NCBI RefSeq assembly: GCF_000172175.1
Contig: NZ_ABJL02000001.1
Location: 62,001 to 126,000, forward strand
Origin: Bacteroides intestinalis DSM 17393
GTDB taxonomy: Bacteria > Bacteroidota > Bacteroidia > Bacteroidales > Bacteroidaceae
Length of the DNA stretch: 64,000 bases
Direction of reading: 5' to 3'
Shown here: piece after piece, positions 27,803-36,834 of the stretch
Layout of the letters: every line of letters begins with the position of its first letter
Position numbering within the stretch: position 1 is the stretch's first letter
Notes under the pieces: generated by a model
What the model was told of the DNA's origin: nothing
The model's input: only the letters and a program-made list of their open reading frames with translations
Database searches by the model: none
Position numbers and translations under genes: made by a program

Positions 27803-28051
27803 ATGGGAACAAAAATAATGAAGCTGAAGGAGACAGAAACGGTATTTGACAGGAGAAATTATGTAATTCTGCTAATTGGCTCGGTAATGATAATAGTGGG
27901 ATATCTGTTCATGAGCGGCGAGGGGAGTACCCCCGCCGCCTACAACCCTGATATATTCAGTGGATTGCGTATAAGGGTAGCTCCCATCGTATGTTTGACA
28001 GGGTATTTGATTAATATATTCGGTATCCTGTATCGGCCTAAGCGGAGCTGA
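27803..28051 (+). CDS. Small two-helix membrane protein (DUF3098-like)
   Basis: 82 residues with two transmembrane helices ('YVILLIGSVMIIVGYLF' and 'VAPIVCLTGYLINIFGILY') joined by a periplasmic or cytoplasmic loop containing 'FSGLRIRVAPIV'. The pattern 'FDRRNYVILLIG...DIFSGLRIRVAPI' fits the DUF3098 family, often encoded near cell-division or envelope genes in Bacteroidetes. Here it directly follows the DUF2723 gene. The loop is encoded by a GC-rich hairpin (27915-27939). Start at 27803 or at the internal ATG 27818. Function unknown. Confidence 0.75.
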   Translation: MGTKIMKLKETETVFDRRNYVILLIGSVMIIVGYLFMSGEGSTPAAYNPDIFSGLRIRVAPIVCLTGYLINIFGILYRPKRS

Positions 28052-28073
28052 TTGTCTGAGAGATTTGCGTGCA

Positions 28074-29129
28074 TTAGAACCGAACCATCAGTTCTAATAC
28101 AATCTTATCCTGCTCTGATTCTTTGGTAATGCTGTTTTTGGCATAAAAGTATTTTTCAAAGTTCAGGCGAAGGTCCGTACGGAATGCTTTGCTGAGGCTG
28201 AAAGTGACACCACCCGTCACGCGGTGCCGTTTATAGTCAGTAGTGACTAAAGCGCCTGTTTCCTCATCGATAGCTTTGCCGTCGCTCTGGCTGGTCATCA
28301 TATCATAGCGTACCAGGAAAGACATTTTGTTGAAAACCTTTCGTAGAGGTAAATCGTAGTTGATGAAGCTGTTCACGGCATGCACATTGTCGTAAGCATT
28401 GTCAGCATACGTCTTGTACAGGTATTCCCCTTCAATATGGAAACGGCCGGATTCGTAGAAAGCACCGATGTCATAAGAGTTAATCCGTACATCTTGCGGC
28501 TGAATGCTCTGTATGCTTAAAGCCAGATTAAGTTTTTGGGCAAACAGGAATTGCGCTTTGGCGGAGTAATTCACTTCTTTGTGCCACTCCTTCTGGTTGG
28601 TCAGTCCCGAACCATTATAAAGCCCGCCCTCTAATGTAACAGGTATTTCAGTTCCGAGTTTATATCCCAATGTAACGCCAACGTCACGTACGTTACCGAC
28701 TTGTTTCGCAATGAATGAACGGTTGGCAAAATATTGCTGGTGCGGAGAACGGTGGGCGTCAATGGTGAACGGTACGCGCATTTGTCCTGCAGTTACTGTC
28801 AGGTCTTTTACCGGGAAGAGGCGGGCGTAGGCATCCAGCATCTTGATTTGTCCTTCATCGGAAAGGTCGATTTCTGCTTTATAAGCCACTATTGGTAATA
28901 CATTGCCGGTAATACTAATACGCGCATTGCGCACTTCGAAGCGGCTGGCAGCCATTTCTGTCTGATACTCGAACTTGGTGCGGATAGTACCATGTATTTC
29001 CGGAAGATAATCTTTTGTTTCCAGCTCTTCTTTATCAATCTTCTTTCCGTCTTCGTTGCGGTATGGAGTTTGAGCTTTCACAGCCAGTGGCAACAAAATG
29101 ATGAGCAACATCAATGCGCTTTTCTTCAT
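28074..29129 (-). CDS. Phosphate-selective-type porin (OprO/OprP-like)
   Basis: Outer-membrane beta-barrel of 351 residues with a signal peptide ending AVKAQ. The body shows alternating amphipathic strands, 'FEVRNARISITGNVLPIVAYKAEIDLSDEGQIKMLDAYAR' early, 'AGQMRVPFTIDAHRSPHQQYF' and a terminal aromatic residue in '...IVLELMVRF', a normal barrel end. The pattern matches porin_O_P. The substrate is not deducible. It is transcribed alone, divergent from the xylanase gene. Confidence 0.83.
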   Translation of the reverse strand: MKKSALMLLIILLPLAVKAQTPYRNEDGKKIDKEELETKDYLPEIHGTIRTKFEYQTEMAASRFEVRNARISITGNVLPIVAYKAEIDLSDEGQIKMLDAYARLFPVKDLTVTAGQMRVPFTIDAHRSPHQQYFANRSFIAKQVGNVRDVGVTLGYKLGTEIPVTLEGGLYNGSGLTNQKEWHKEVNYSAKAQFLFAQKLNLALSIQSIQPQDVRINSYDIGAFYESGRFHIEGEYLYKTYADNAYDNVHAVNSFINYDLPLRKVFNKMSFLVRYDMMTSQSDGKAIDEETGALVTTDYKRHRVTGGVTFSLSKAFRTDLRLNFEKYFYAKNSITKESEQDKIVLELMVRF

Positions 29130-29424
29130 AATTCTTAGTTGTAGTCGATTAATTTATGGCGGCAAAGTTCAGACATACGTGTTATGTTTTTATGTCATGT
29201 GTATTTCGTTTTAGTTACAATTCTCTTTTTTCTTTTTCATTTTAGTGGTGGTGTCAACCATAAAAAGACGTTTTCCTTCACTTTTTATTAGAGGAGGTAA
29301 CATAAGCGAAAAAACTTGTAACACAGATATGGGGATTCTCTCTAAAAAAAGCATTCTTTTGCAACCGTTTCCAATAGCAAACATTAAATAATGAATATAT
29401 GATATCATAGTATACGGATATACA
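29130..29424. other. Divergent intergenic region, porin / xylanase
   Basis: 295 bp between two divergently transcribed genes, AT-rich. The only promoter-like word towards the porin is GAACTTTG (minus strand, 29171-29164), one mismatch from TAnnTTTG. I see no convincing -7 box for the xylanase gene and no hairpin or repeat, which would fit activator-dependent expression. Confidence 0.4.
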
Positions 29425-31602
29425 ATGAAAAACCTTTTAAATAATTATCAGATGAAACATTTATTCAAATTTTCCCTTTGCGCGTTGGCATTTGCCATGA
29501 GCGCAAATAACGGGTTCGCACAAAGCGGCGAAACAGGACTGAAGGATGCTTATAAAGATTACTTCTCTATTGGCGTGGCTGTTAATATGCGTAATATCGC
29601 AAATCCCGAACAGATTGCCATCATCAAAAAAGACTTTAACAGTATTACGGCGGAAAACGACATGAAGCCGCAACCCACCGAGCCTGCCTACGGACAGTTC
29701 AACTGGGAGAATGCCGACAAGATCGCCAACTTTTGCCGTAGCAACGGTATCAAACTTCGCGGGCATTGCTTGATGTGGCATGCCCAGATAGGAGAATGGA
29801 TGTATAAGGATGAAAAAGGCGATTTTGTGTCGAAAGAGAAATTATTCCAGAATATGAAGCATCATATCACAGCCATCGTGGAACGTTATAAAGACGTGAT
29901 ATATGCGTGGGACGTGGTGAACGAAGCTATCTCCGATGGTGGCTGGCAGGGTGGCCGGCGAGGCATGGGAGAGCAACCAAGTCCATATCGCAATTCCCCC
30001 CTTTATCAGATTGCCGGTGACGAGTTCATTAAGAAAGCCTTTATTTATGCCCGTGAGGCCGACCCTAATGTACTCCTTTTCTATAATGACTATAATGCTG
30101 CCGATCCCGGAAAGCGCGACCGCATCTATAATATGGTGAAATCCATGAAGGAAGAAGGTGTGCCCATTGATGGTATCGGCATGCAGGGACATTACAATGT
30201 CTACGGTCCGAGTATGGAAGATGTAGATGCTGCCTTGACAAAATACTCTACGATAGTGAAACATATTCATATTACCGAGTTGGATATTCGTGCCAATCAG
30301 GAGATGGGAGGACAGCTCAACTTCAGCCGTGACGGCGGCAATATCAGTCAGGTGGTGAAAACGCTTCAGGAAGATCAGTATGCTCGCCTGTTTAAAGTGC
30401 TTCGCAAGCATAAGGATGTGGTAGACAATGTTACTTTCTGGAATCTTTCCGACCGCGACTCATGGCTCGGCGCACGCAATTATCCGTTGCCTTACGATGA
30501 GAATTATAAGCCGAAACGTGTCTATAGCATCATTAAGGATTTTGATCCGGCACACGATAATGCTGTGGTGAAAGAAGATTTCCGTCCTTCTGTGCTTAAT
30601 CAGCCCGGACGGCAGTATCCTATGGTTAATTCGCAGGGATATGCCCGCTTCCGTGTAGTTGCTCCTGATGCCAAATCAGTCATTGTCAGCCTTGGACTGG
30701 GAGGTCGTGGCGGCACAGTTCTCCGTAAGGATAAAGAAGGTGTATGGGTGGGTACTACAGATGGCCCTATGGACGAGGGATTCCATTATTACCACCTCAC
30801 TATCGACGGTGGCGTGTTTAATGACCCGGGCGCCAAGAATTATTACGGTTCTTGCCGATGGGAAAGCGGCATTGAGATTCCGGCTCATGACGAAGATTTC
30901 TATGCCATGAAACAAGTGCCTCACGGCAATGTTCAGCAGGTTTATTTCTATTCCAAGAGTACGGACACTCACCGTCGTGCATTTGTTTATACACCGCCCA
31001 CTTATGGCAAGGATAAGAAGAAGTATCCGGTTCTTTATTTACAGCACGGATGGGGAGAAGATGAAACGGCATGGTCCAACCAGGGGCATGCGAATCTGAT
31101 TATGGACAACCTGATTGCCGAAGGCAAGATTGAACCGTTCATCATTGTAATGACGTATGGCATGACGAATGATGTGAAATTTGGGCATATCAAAGAGTTC
31201 ACGGCTAAGGAGTTTGAAACGGTGCTGGTGGACGAACTAATACCTTATATTGATAGTAACTTCCGTACACAGGCCGACAAGAAGCACCGTGCTATGGCAG
31301 GACTTTCTATGGGTGGCTTTGAGACGAAACTGATTACTCTGCGACGTCCGGAAGTATTCAATTACTATGGACTGTTGAGCGGTGGCACTTATGCACCGGA
31401 CGACATCAAGGATAAAAAGCAGGTGGAATCCATCTTCATCAGTTGCGGAAGCAAGGAGAATCCGGATGGTGTGACTAAGGCTGTGAACGACCTCAAGGCT
31501 GCCGGTTTCAAGGCTACGTCGTTCGTTTCTCCCGATACGGCGCATGAATTCCTGACTTGGCGTAGAAGTTTGTATCACATGGCACAGTTGCTTTTCAAAT
31601 AA
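29425..31602 (+). CDS. Bifunctional GH10 endo-xylanase / CE1 feruloyl or acetyl esterase
   Basis: Secreted 725-residue enzyme for arabinoxylan-type hemicellulose. The signal peptide ends NNGFAQ (starts at 29425 or 29452). GH10 domain about 40-375, with acid/base E167 in 'WDVVNEAI' and nucleophile E285 in 'HITELDI', plus 'RGHCLMWHAQ'. A beta-sandwich (CBM48/esterase N-terminal-like) spans about 385-500 ('ARFRVVAPDAKSVIV'). The CE1 alpha/beta-hydrolase domain runs about 505-725, with nucleophile S628 in 'AGLSMGGF' and catalytic H707 in 'DTAHEF'. The fusion suggests that backbone cleavage and side-chain ester removal are coupled. It has its own terminator and no SusC/SusD neighbour, so it is an isolated accessory enzyme here. 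Confidence 0.95.
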   Translation: MKNLLNNYQMKHLFKFSLCALAFAMSANNGFAQSGETGLKDAYKDYFSIGVAVNMRNIANPEQIAIIKKDFNSITAENDMKPQPTEPAYGQFNWENADKIANFCRSNGIKLRGHCLMWHAQIGEWMYKDEKGDFVSKEKLFQNMKHHITAIVERYKDVIYAWDVVNEAISDGGWQGGRRGMGEQPSPYRNSPLYQIAGDEFIKKAFIYAREADPNVLLFYNDYNAADPGKRDRIYNMVKSMKEEGVPIDGIGMQGHYNVYGPSMEDVDAALTKYSTIVKHIHITELDIRANQEMGGQLNFSRDGGNISQVVKTLQEDQYARLFKVLRKHKDVVDNVTFWNLSDRDSWLGARNYPLPYDENYKPKRVYSIIKDFDPAHDNAVVKEDFRPSVLNQPGRQYPMVNSQGYARFRVVAPDAKSVIVSLGLGGRGGTVLRKDKEGVWVGTTDGPMDEGFHYYHLTIDGGVFNDPGAKNYYGSCRWESGIEIPAHDEDFYAMKQVPHGNVQQVYFYSKSTDTHRRAFVYTPPTYGKDKKKYPVLYLQHGWGEDETAWSNQGHANLIMDNLIAEGKIEPFIIVMTYGMTNDVKFGHIKEFTAKEFETVLVDELIPYIDSNFRTQADKKHRAMAGLSMGGFETKLITLRRPEVFNYYGLLSGGTYAPDDIKDKKQVESIFISCGSKENPDGVTKAVNDLKAAGFKATSFVSPDTAHEFLTWRRSLYHMAQLLFK

Positions 31603-31629
31603 GGATATGCCTTAAAAGATAAAAATAAA

Positions 31630-31676
31630 GTCCCTCAAAAGTTATTGTCCAACTTTTGAGGGACATTTTGTTTTTC
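31630..31676 (+). terminator. Rho-independent terminator after the xylanase gene
   Basis: A perfect 14-bp stem, gtccctcaaaagtt (31630-31643) with aacttttgagggac (31651-31664), 7-nt loop, followed by attttgttttt. It lies 28 bp after the stop codon. Confidence 0.93.
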
Positions 31677-31693
31677 TTCTCCCCGAAATCATC

Positions 31694-31701
31694 TATTTTT
31701 G
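31694..31701 (+). promoter_or_regulatory. Bacteroides -7 box (TATTTTTG) for mnmA
   Basis: Matches TAnnTTTG 26 bp before the ATG at 31728. A TTTG at 31667-31670 lies 23 bp upstream of it, slightly beyond the usual spacing. Confidence 0.45.
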
Positions 31702-31727
31702 TAAGCTAATTGAATGAACATCCTAAA

Positions 31728-32807
31728 ATGAACAGACCTGAGAAGCGAGTATTGGTAGGCATGAGCGGCGGTATAGACAGTACCGCCACTTGTCTGATGT
31801 TGAAAGAACAGGGGTATGAGATAGTCGGACTAACCATGTGGGTGTGGGGAGATGAACCGGTGGAGGCGCGACAACTTGCCGACAGTATGGGTATCGAACA
31901 CCATGTGGCTGATGAGCGTGAGGCTTTTCGCAAAGTAATTGTGCAGAACTTTATTGATGAATATTGCCAGGGGCGGACACCCAATCCGTGCGTGATGTGT
32001 AACCCTACATTTAAATTCCGTATACTCACTGAATGGGCGGACAAACTGGATTGCGCATTTATCTCTACCGGGCATTATAGCCATCTGGAAGAAAAGAACG
32101 GGAATATATATATAGTGGCCGGAGATGACGATAAGAAAGACCAGTCTTATTTTCTCTGGCGACTGGGGCAGGATGTGCTGAAACGTTGCCTTTTTCCGCT
32201 GGGCACTTATACTAAGTTGCAAGTACGGAAGTATTTGCGCGAGAAAGGCTATCAGTTGAAGGCGGAAGAAGGGGAGAGCATGGAGGTATGTTTCATCAAG
32301 GGTGATTACCGGGACTTCCTGCGCGAACATTCTCCTGAAATAGACCGTGAAATCGGTCCCGGATGGTTTGTCAATTCCGAAGGGGTGAAGTTGGGCGAGC
32401 ATAAAGGTTTTCCTTATTATACCATCGGACAGCGGAAAGGCCTGGAAATAGCTTTGGGCAAACCGGCTTATGTGTTGAAGATAAATCCGCAGAAAAATAC
32501 AGTGATGCTGGGCGATGCCGAACAATTACAGACTGAATATATGCTGGCCGAACAGGATAACATCATCGATGAACAGGAATTCTTCTCGGCTCTTGACTTG
32601 ACAGTACGTGTCCGTTATCGTAGCAAACCGATTCCCTGCACGGTGAAAAGGTTGGAAGACGGGCGGCTGTTTGTACATTTCTTGTCCGAAGCATCAGCTA
32701 TTGCACCCGGGCAGTCAGCTGTATTCTATATTGGAAGGCGGGTAGTGGGGGGCTCGTTTATTGCTTCCCAGCGGGGCATTGGCTTGGTTATTGCAGAAAA
32801 TAAATAA
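31728..32807 (+). CDS. mnmA: tRNA-specific 2-thiouridylase
   Basis: MnmA thiolates U34 of Lys, Glu and Gln tRNAs, using ATP and a persulfide from a sulfur relay. The PP-loop is 'VLVGMSGGIDSTATCLML' (SGGIDS at 13-18). The two catalytic cysteines are in 'TPNPCVMCN' and 'MEVCFIKGDY', and 'TGHYSH', 'DDDKKDQSYFLWRL' and the C-terminal 'IGQRKGLEIALGKPAYV' are all typical. ATG 31728 is preferred over the TTG 18 bp upstream, because it puts the PP-loop at the usual distance from the N-terminus. 359 residues, normal length. The subtilase gene follows at 3 bp, so it opens the housekeeping run. Bacteroides often carries two mnmA genes; I see one here. Confidence 0.95.
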   Translation: MNRPEKRVLVGMSGGIDSTATCLMLKEQGYEIVGLTMWVWGDEPVEARQLADSMGIEHHVADEREAFRKVIVQNFIDEYCQGRTPNPCVMCNPTFKFRILTEWADKLDCAFISTGHYSHLEEKNGNIYIVAGDDDKKDQSYFLWRLGQDVLKRCLFPLGTYTKLQVRKYLREKGYQLKAEEGESMEVCFIKGDYRDFLREHSPEIDREIGPGWFVNSEGVKLGEHKGFPYYTIGQRKGLEIALGKPAYVLKINPQKNTVMLGDAEQLQTEYMLAEQDNIIDEQEFFSALDLTVRVRYRSKPIPCTVKRLEDGRLFVHFLSEASAIAPGQSAVFYIGRRVVGGSFIASQRGIGLVIAENK

Positions 32808-32810
32808 GTA

Positions 32811-34196
32811 ATGGATAGTAATAGAATGAGAAAATTATTTCTTTTTGGGGCTTTCATCCTGTTTATGACAGGTGTGTCCGCACAGCAAGATTCATTGAAG
32901 TATCGCATCAGTTTAAAAGACAAGGCTACTACAGAGTATTCGTTAAAATGTCCTGAGAAGTTCCTGTCGGAAAAGGCTATTGAGCGCCGTAAAAAGCAGA
33001 ATCTTCCGATTGATTCTACTGATCTTCCGGTGTGCCGCAAATATATAGATGAAATCCGTAAACAGGGAGTGAATATCGTAGTGGTTGGAAAATGGGATAA
33101 TTTTGTAACAGTATCTTGTAATGATACTACTTTAATAGACCGCATTGCAGCATTACCTTTTGTACGTTCTACGGAAAAGGTATGGTTTTCTCCCGGTGCT
33201 GATAAACCGACAATGTCAACGGAACGGGATTCTGTAATCAATCAACCGATCCTGCATCCGGATAGTATCTATGGGCATGCCATCACTCAGGTTCAACTGA
33301 GCAATGGAGATAAACTGCATGAAGCAGGTTTCAAAGGTCAGGGAATGACGATTGCAGTTATTGATGCCGGTTTCCACAATGTAGATAAGATTACTGCTAT
33401 GCAGAATATTCATATTTTGGGTACAAAAGATTTTGTGAATCCCCAAGCGGATATTTTTGCGGAGAGCAGTCATGGCTTGAGCGTTCTGTCTTGCATTGGA
33501 ATGAATCAGCCTGAGATTATGACAGGGACAGCACCCGAAGCTTCCTTCTGGTTGCTTCGTAGTGAAGACGAATATTCGGAACATCTGGTAGAGCAGGATT
33601 ATTGGTCGGCTGCCGTAGAATTTGCCGATAGTGTGGGAGTGGATGTGATTAATACCTCTTTGGGGTATTATACGTTTGATGACAAATCAAAGAATTATAA
33701 ATACCGTGATTTGGATGGACGGCATGCTTTGATGTCTCGTCAGGCTTCACGCATTGCTGATAAGGGAATGGTGCTGGTATGTAGTGCTGGTAATTCCGGC
33801 ATGGGTTCTTGGAAGAAAATTACCCCTCCGGGAGATGCGGAAAATGTATTGACGGTAGGAGCTGTTGATAAGAAAGGAACATTGGCCCCTTTCTCATCTA
33901 TTGGTAATACTGCAGACCATCGTGTGAAGCCTGATGTAGTTGCAGTAGGGTCAGGATCAGACGTCATCCGTCCGGATGGTAATCAGGGACGGGCTAATGG
34001 TACTTCTTTCTCTTCGCCTATTATGTGTGGTATGGTGACTTGTTTGTGGCAGGCTTGTCCGAAGTTGACAGCAAAAGAAGTGATTGAATTGGTACGTCGG
34101 TCCGGTGACCGTGCGGATTTTCCCGATAATATCTATGGATATGGGGTACCTGATATGTGGAAAGCATACAATGAGTATAAGTTGAAGAATAAATAA
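32811..34196 (+). CDS. S8 family (subtilisin-like) serine peptidase, secreted
   Basis: Exported subtilase of 461 residues. A signal peptide ends GVSAQQ, preferably from the ATG at 32826. An N-terminal pro-region of about 125 residues ('YRISLKDKATTEYSLKCPEKFLSEKAIERRKKQ' is a common Bacteroidetes S8 prodomain pattern) precedes the catalytic domain. The triad is D185 ('IAVIDAGF'), H221 ('ESSHGLSVLS') and S399 ('NGTSFSSPI'), with oxyanion N328 ('CSAGNSG'). No C-terminal sorting (T9SS) domain is visible; the protein ends soon after the catalytic domain. It is in the mnmA operon with gaps of 3 and 45 bp. Substrate unknown. Confidence 0.93.
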   Translation: MDSNRMRKLFLFGAFILFMTGVSAQQDSLKYRISLKDKATTEYSLKCPEKFLSEKAIERRKKQNLPIDSTDLPVCRKYIDEIRKQGVNIVVVGKWDNFVTVSCNDTTLIDRIAALPFVRSTEKVWFSPGADKPTMSTERDSVINQPILHPDSIYGHAITQVQLSNGDKLHEAGFKGQGMTIAVIDAGFHNVDKITAMQNIHILGTKDFVNPQADIFAESSHGLSVLSCIGMNQPEIMTGTAPEASFWLLRSEDEYSEHLVEQDYWSAAVEFADSVGVDVINTSLGYYTFDDKSKNYKYRDLDGRHALMSRQASRIADKGMVLVCSAGNSGMGSWKKITPPGDAENVLTVGAVDKKGTLAPFSSIGNTADHRVKPDVVAVGSGSDVIRPDGNQGRANGTSFSSPIMCGMVTCLWQACPKLTAKEVIELVRRSGDRADFPDNIYGYGVPDMWKAYNEYKLKNK

Positions 34197-34241
34197 TAGA
34201 TTACATACTGCTATTGGTGATGTGTGACCTGTAATACGTAA

Positions 34242-35486
34242 ATGAACAGAATGGAAGCATTGTCTTTGTATGATTTAAACGCTTTGGTGCGTCGGAGCCT
34301 TGAACAATGCCTGCCCGATGAATATTGGGTGCAGGCAGAGCTGAGCGATGTGCGTACGAACAGTACCGGACATTGTTACCTGGAGTTTATTCAGAAAGAT
34401 CCCCGTAGCAATAATCTGATAGCAAAGGCACGTGGAACCATTTGGGCAAATGTATATCGTTTGTTGAAACCTTATTTTGAAGAGTCGACGGGACAGGCAT
34501 TTGTTTCAGGTATTAAGGTTTTAGTTCAGGTTACTGTCAGTTTTCATGAACTTTATGGCTACAGTCTTACTGTGCAGGATATTGACCCTACTTATACCTT
34601 GGGTGATATGGCACGCCGGCGCCGGGAGATATTAAAACAACTTGAGGAGGAAGGGGTGTTGACCTTGAATAAGGAGCTGGAAATGCCGGTCTTGCCCCAG
34701 CGTATTGCAGTAGTTTCATCACCTACAGCCGCAGGTTATGGGGACTTTTGCCATCAGTTAAAAAATAATTCCCGTGGCTTCTTCTTTCATACGGAATTAT
34801 TTCCGGCATTGATGCAAGGCGATCGTGTGGAAGAATCTGTATTATCTGCTCTGGATGCTATTCTGAATCGTCAGGAAGATTTTGATGCTGTGGTTATTAT
34901 CCGTGGCGGTGGGGCTACTTCTGATTTGTCCGGTTTCGATACCTATCTGCTTGCTGCTGCTTGTGCTCAGTTTCCGTTGCCCATAATCACTGGTATAGGA
35001 CATGAGAGAGATGATACAGTACTTGATTCTGTGGCTCATACCCGTGTGAAGACTCCGACTGCTGCTGCGGAGTATCTTATAAATTGTATGGATCTTGCCG
35101 CTGATGAACTGGAAGTACTTATCAGTCAACTGCATGAAAGTGTGCGCTCCCGTCTGACAGAAGAACATCGTAAATTGATTTCATACAGAAACCGTATTCC
35201 TTCTGCTGTTGTCCGGCGTGTGTCCGATGCCAAACTTGCATTACTGACTACCCGGAAAGATATTTCGCTGGCTGTTCAGACTTTACTTTCGCGTCAACGG
35301 CATCGTCTGGAGTTGTTACAACAACGTCTTGCTGATGCTTCTCCCGAGAAGATGCTGGCACGTGGCTATAGTATCACGTTGAAAGATGGAAAAGTTGTAA
35401 AAAACGGGGATGTATTGCAGCTGAACGATGAAATAGTCACTCGCCTTTATCAAGGGGAGATTGTTTCTATAGTAACAGATTTATAG
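34242..35486 (+). CDS. xseA: Exodeoxyribonuclease VII large subunit
   Basis: Catalytic subunit of ExoVII, which degrades single-stranded DNA in both directions to short oligonucleotides. N-terminal OB-fold about 1-100 ('LSLYDLNALVRRSLEQCL', 'WVQAELSDVRTNSTGHCYLEFIQKD') then the nuclease core: 'RIAVVSSPTAAGYGDFCHQL', 'VVIIRGGGATSDLSGFDTY', 'PIITGIGHERDDTVLDSVAHTRVKTPTAAAEYL'. A coiled-coil region follows and the end is 'MLARGYSITLKDGKVV'. 414 residues, slightly short but complete. xseB follows 57 bp downstream. Confidence 0.97.
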   Translation: MNRMEALSLYDLNALVRRSLEQCLPDEYWVQAELSDVRTNSTGHCYLEFIQKDPRSNNLIAKARGTIWANVYRLLKPYFEESTGQAFVSGIKVLVQVTVSFHELYGYSLTVQDIDPTYTLGDMARRRREILKQLEEEGVLTLNKELEMPVLPQRIAVVSSPTAAGYGDFCHQLKNNSRGFFFHTELFPALMQGDRVEESVLSALDAILNRQEDFDAVVIIRGGGATSDLSGFDTYLLAAACAQFPLPIITGIGHERDDTVLDSVAHTRVKTPTAAAEYLINCMDLAADELEVLISQLHESVRSRLTEEHRKLISYRNRIPSAVVRRVSDAKLALLTTRKDISLAVQTLLSRQRHRLELLQQRLADASPEKMLARGYSITLKDGKVVKNGDVLQLNDEIVTRLYQGEIVSIVTDL

Positions 35487-35543
35487 CTTATGGATATAAT
35501 TCAAGATATCCATAATGGCGTTAATTAAAATAAAAATATAGAT

Positions 35544-35759
35544 ATGCCTGCTCCGAAGAAAAAAGAAACCTATTCCCAGGCAATGGAACGTCTGGAGAAG
35601 ATTGTCCGTCAGATAGACAATAATGAGTTGGAAATCGATGCGCTTGCTGAAAAAATAAAGGAAGCGAATGAGATTATTGCGTTTTGCAGTGACAAATTGA
35701 CTAAAGCCGACAAGGAAATAGAAAAATTACTGTCGGAGAAGCGAGAAAGTGAAGAATAA
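35544..35759 (+). CDS. xseB: Exodeoxyribonuclease VII small subunit
   Basis: Small helical partner that wraps around the XseA coiled coil. 71 residues, with the family pattern 'YSQAMERLEKIVRQIDNNELEIDALAEKIKEANEII' and a charged C-terminus. Adjacent to xseA, as usual; ilvE begins 52 bp later on the same strand. Confidence 0.94.
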   Translation: MPAPKKKETYSQAMERLEKIVRQIDNNELEIDALAEKIKEANEIIAFCSDKLTKADKEIEKLLSEKRESEE

Positions 35760-35811
35760 AGATTAAATTTGTTGCAAAATGTACGTAATGAGATTACTAA
35801 TACTTTGAGAT

Positions 35812-36831
35812 ATGAAAGAAATAGATTGGTCTAATCTGTCATTCGGATACATGAAGACAGATTACAATGTGAGAATTAATTTCCGGGAAGGTGAGTGGGG
35901 AAAACTCGAAATCAGTAGTAGTGAACTGATCAATATGCATATGGCAGCTACCTGTCTGCATTATGGTCAGGAGGCATTCGAAGGATTGAAAGCATTCCGT
36001 GGTAAAGATGGTAAAGTTCGTATTTTCCGTTTGGAAGAGAATGCCGCTCGCTTGCAGTCTACCTGTCGTGGTATTATGATGGCAGAATTGCCCACAGAAC
36101 GTTTCAAAGAAGCTGTACTCGCAGTAGTGAAGATGAATGAGCGTTTTATTCCGCCTTACGAAAGCGGTGCTTCTCTTTATATTCGTCCGTTACTGATCGG
36201 AACAGGTGCACAAGTGGGGGTTCGTCCGTCCAGTGAATATATGTTCCTAATCTTTGTTACTCCGGTAGGTCCATACTTTAAAGGTGGTTTTGCTGCTACT
36301 CCTTACGTGATTACTCGTAAGTACGATCGCGCGGCTCCTCTCGGAACAGGTATCTATAAGGTAGGTGGTAACTATGCAGCTAGTTTGCGTGCCAGCCAAG
36401 AGGCTCATGCAGCGGGTTATTCTGCAGAATTCTACCTGGATGCTAAAGAAAAGAAATACATTGATGAATGTGGTGCAGCCAACTTCTTCGGTATCAAGGA
36501 TAATACTTATATAACTCCTTTATCTACTTCCATCCTGCCTTCTATCACAAATAAGAGCTTGATGCAGTTGGCTGAAGATATGGGCATGAAGGTTGAACGC
36601 CGTCCGATTGCAGAAGAAGAACTTTCTACTTTCGAGGAAGCTGGTGCTTGTGGTACTGCTGCGGTAATAAGCCCGATTGAACGTATTGACGATCCGGAGA
36701 ATAATCATTCTTATGTTATTGCCAAAGACGGCAAACCGGGACCTGTATGCATGAAGTTATACAATAAGTTGCGTGGTATCCAATATGGTGACGAACCTGA
36801 TACGCATGGCTGGGTAACCATTGTAGAATAA
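35812..36831 (+). CDS. ilvE: Branched-chain-amino-acid aminotransferase
   Basis: PLP fold-type IV transaminase that interconverts Leu, Ile and Val with their 2-oxo acids, using glutamate/2-oxoglutarate. 339 residues with 'CLHYGQEAFEGLKAFRGKDG', 'YIRPLLIGTGAQVGVRPSSEY', the PLP lysine in 'GIYKVGGNYAASL', 'DECGAANFFGI' and 'CGTAAVISPIERI'. The length and the 'GAANFF' motif fit the eukaryote-like BCAT branch common in Bacteroidetes. trmB starts 3 bp after its stop, so the two are co-transcribed. Cytoplasmic. Confidence 0.96.
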   Translation: MKEIDWSNLSFGYMKTDYNVRINFREGEWGKLEISSSELINMHMAATCLHYGQEAFEGLKAFRGKDGKVRIFRLEENAARLQSTCRGIMMAELPTERFKEAVLAVVKMNERFIPPYESGASLYIRPLLIGTGAQVGVRPSSEYMFLIFVTPVGPYFKGGFAATPYVITRKYDRAAPLGTGIYKVGGNYAASLRASQEAHAAGYSAEFYLDAKEKKYIDECGAANFFGIKDNTYITPLSTSILPSITNKSLMQLAEDMGMKVERRPIAEEELSTFEEAGACGTAAVISPIERIDDPENNHSYVIAKDGKPGPVCMKLYNKLRGIQYGDEPDTHGWVTIVE

Positions 36832-36834
36832 CGC

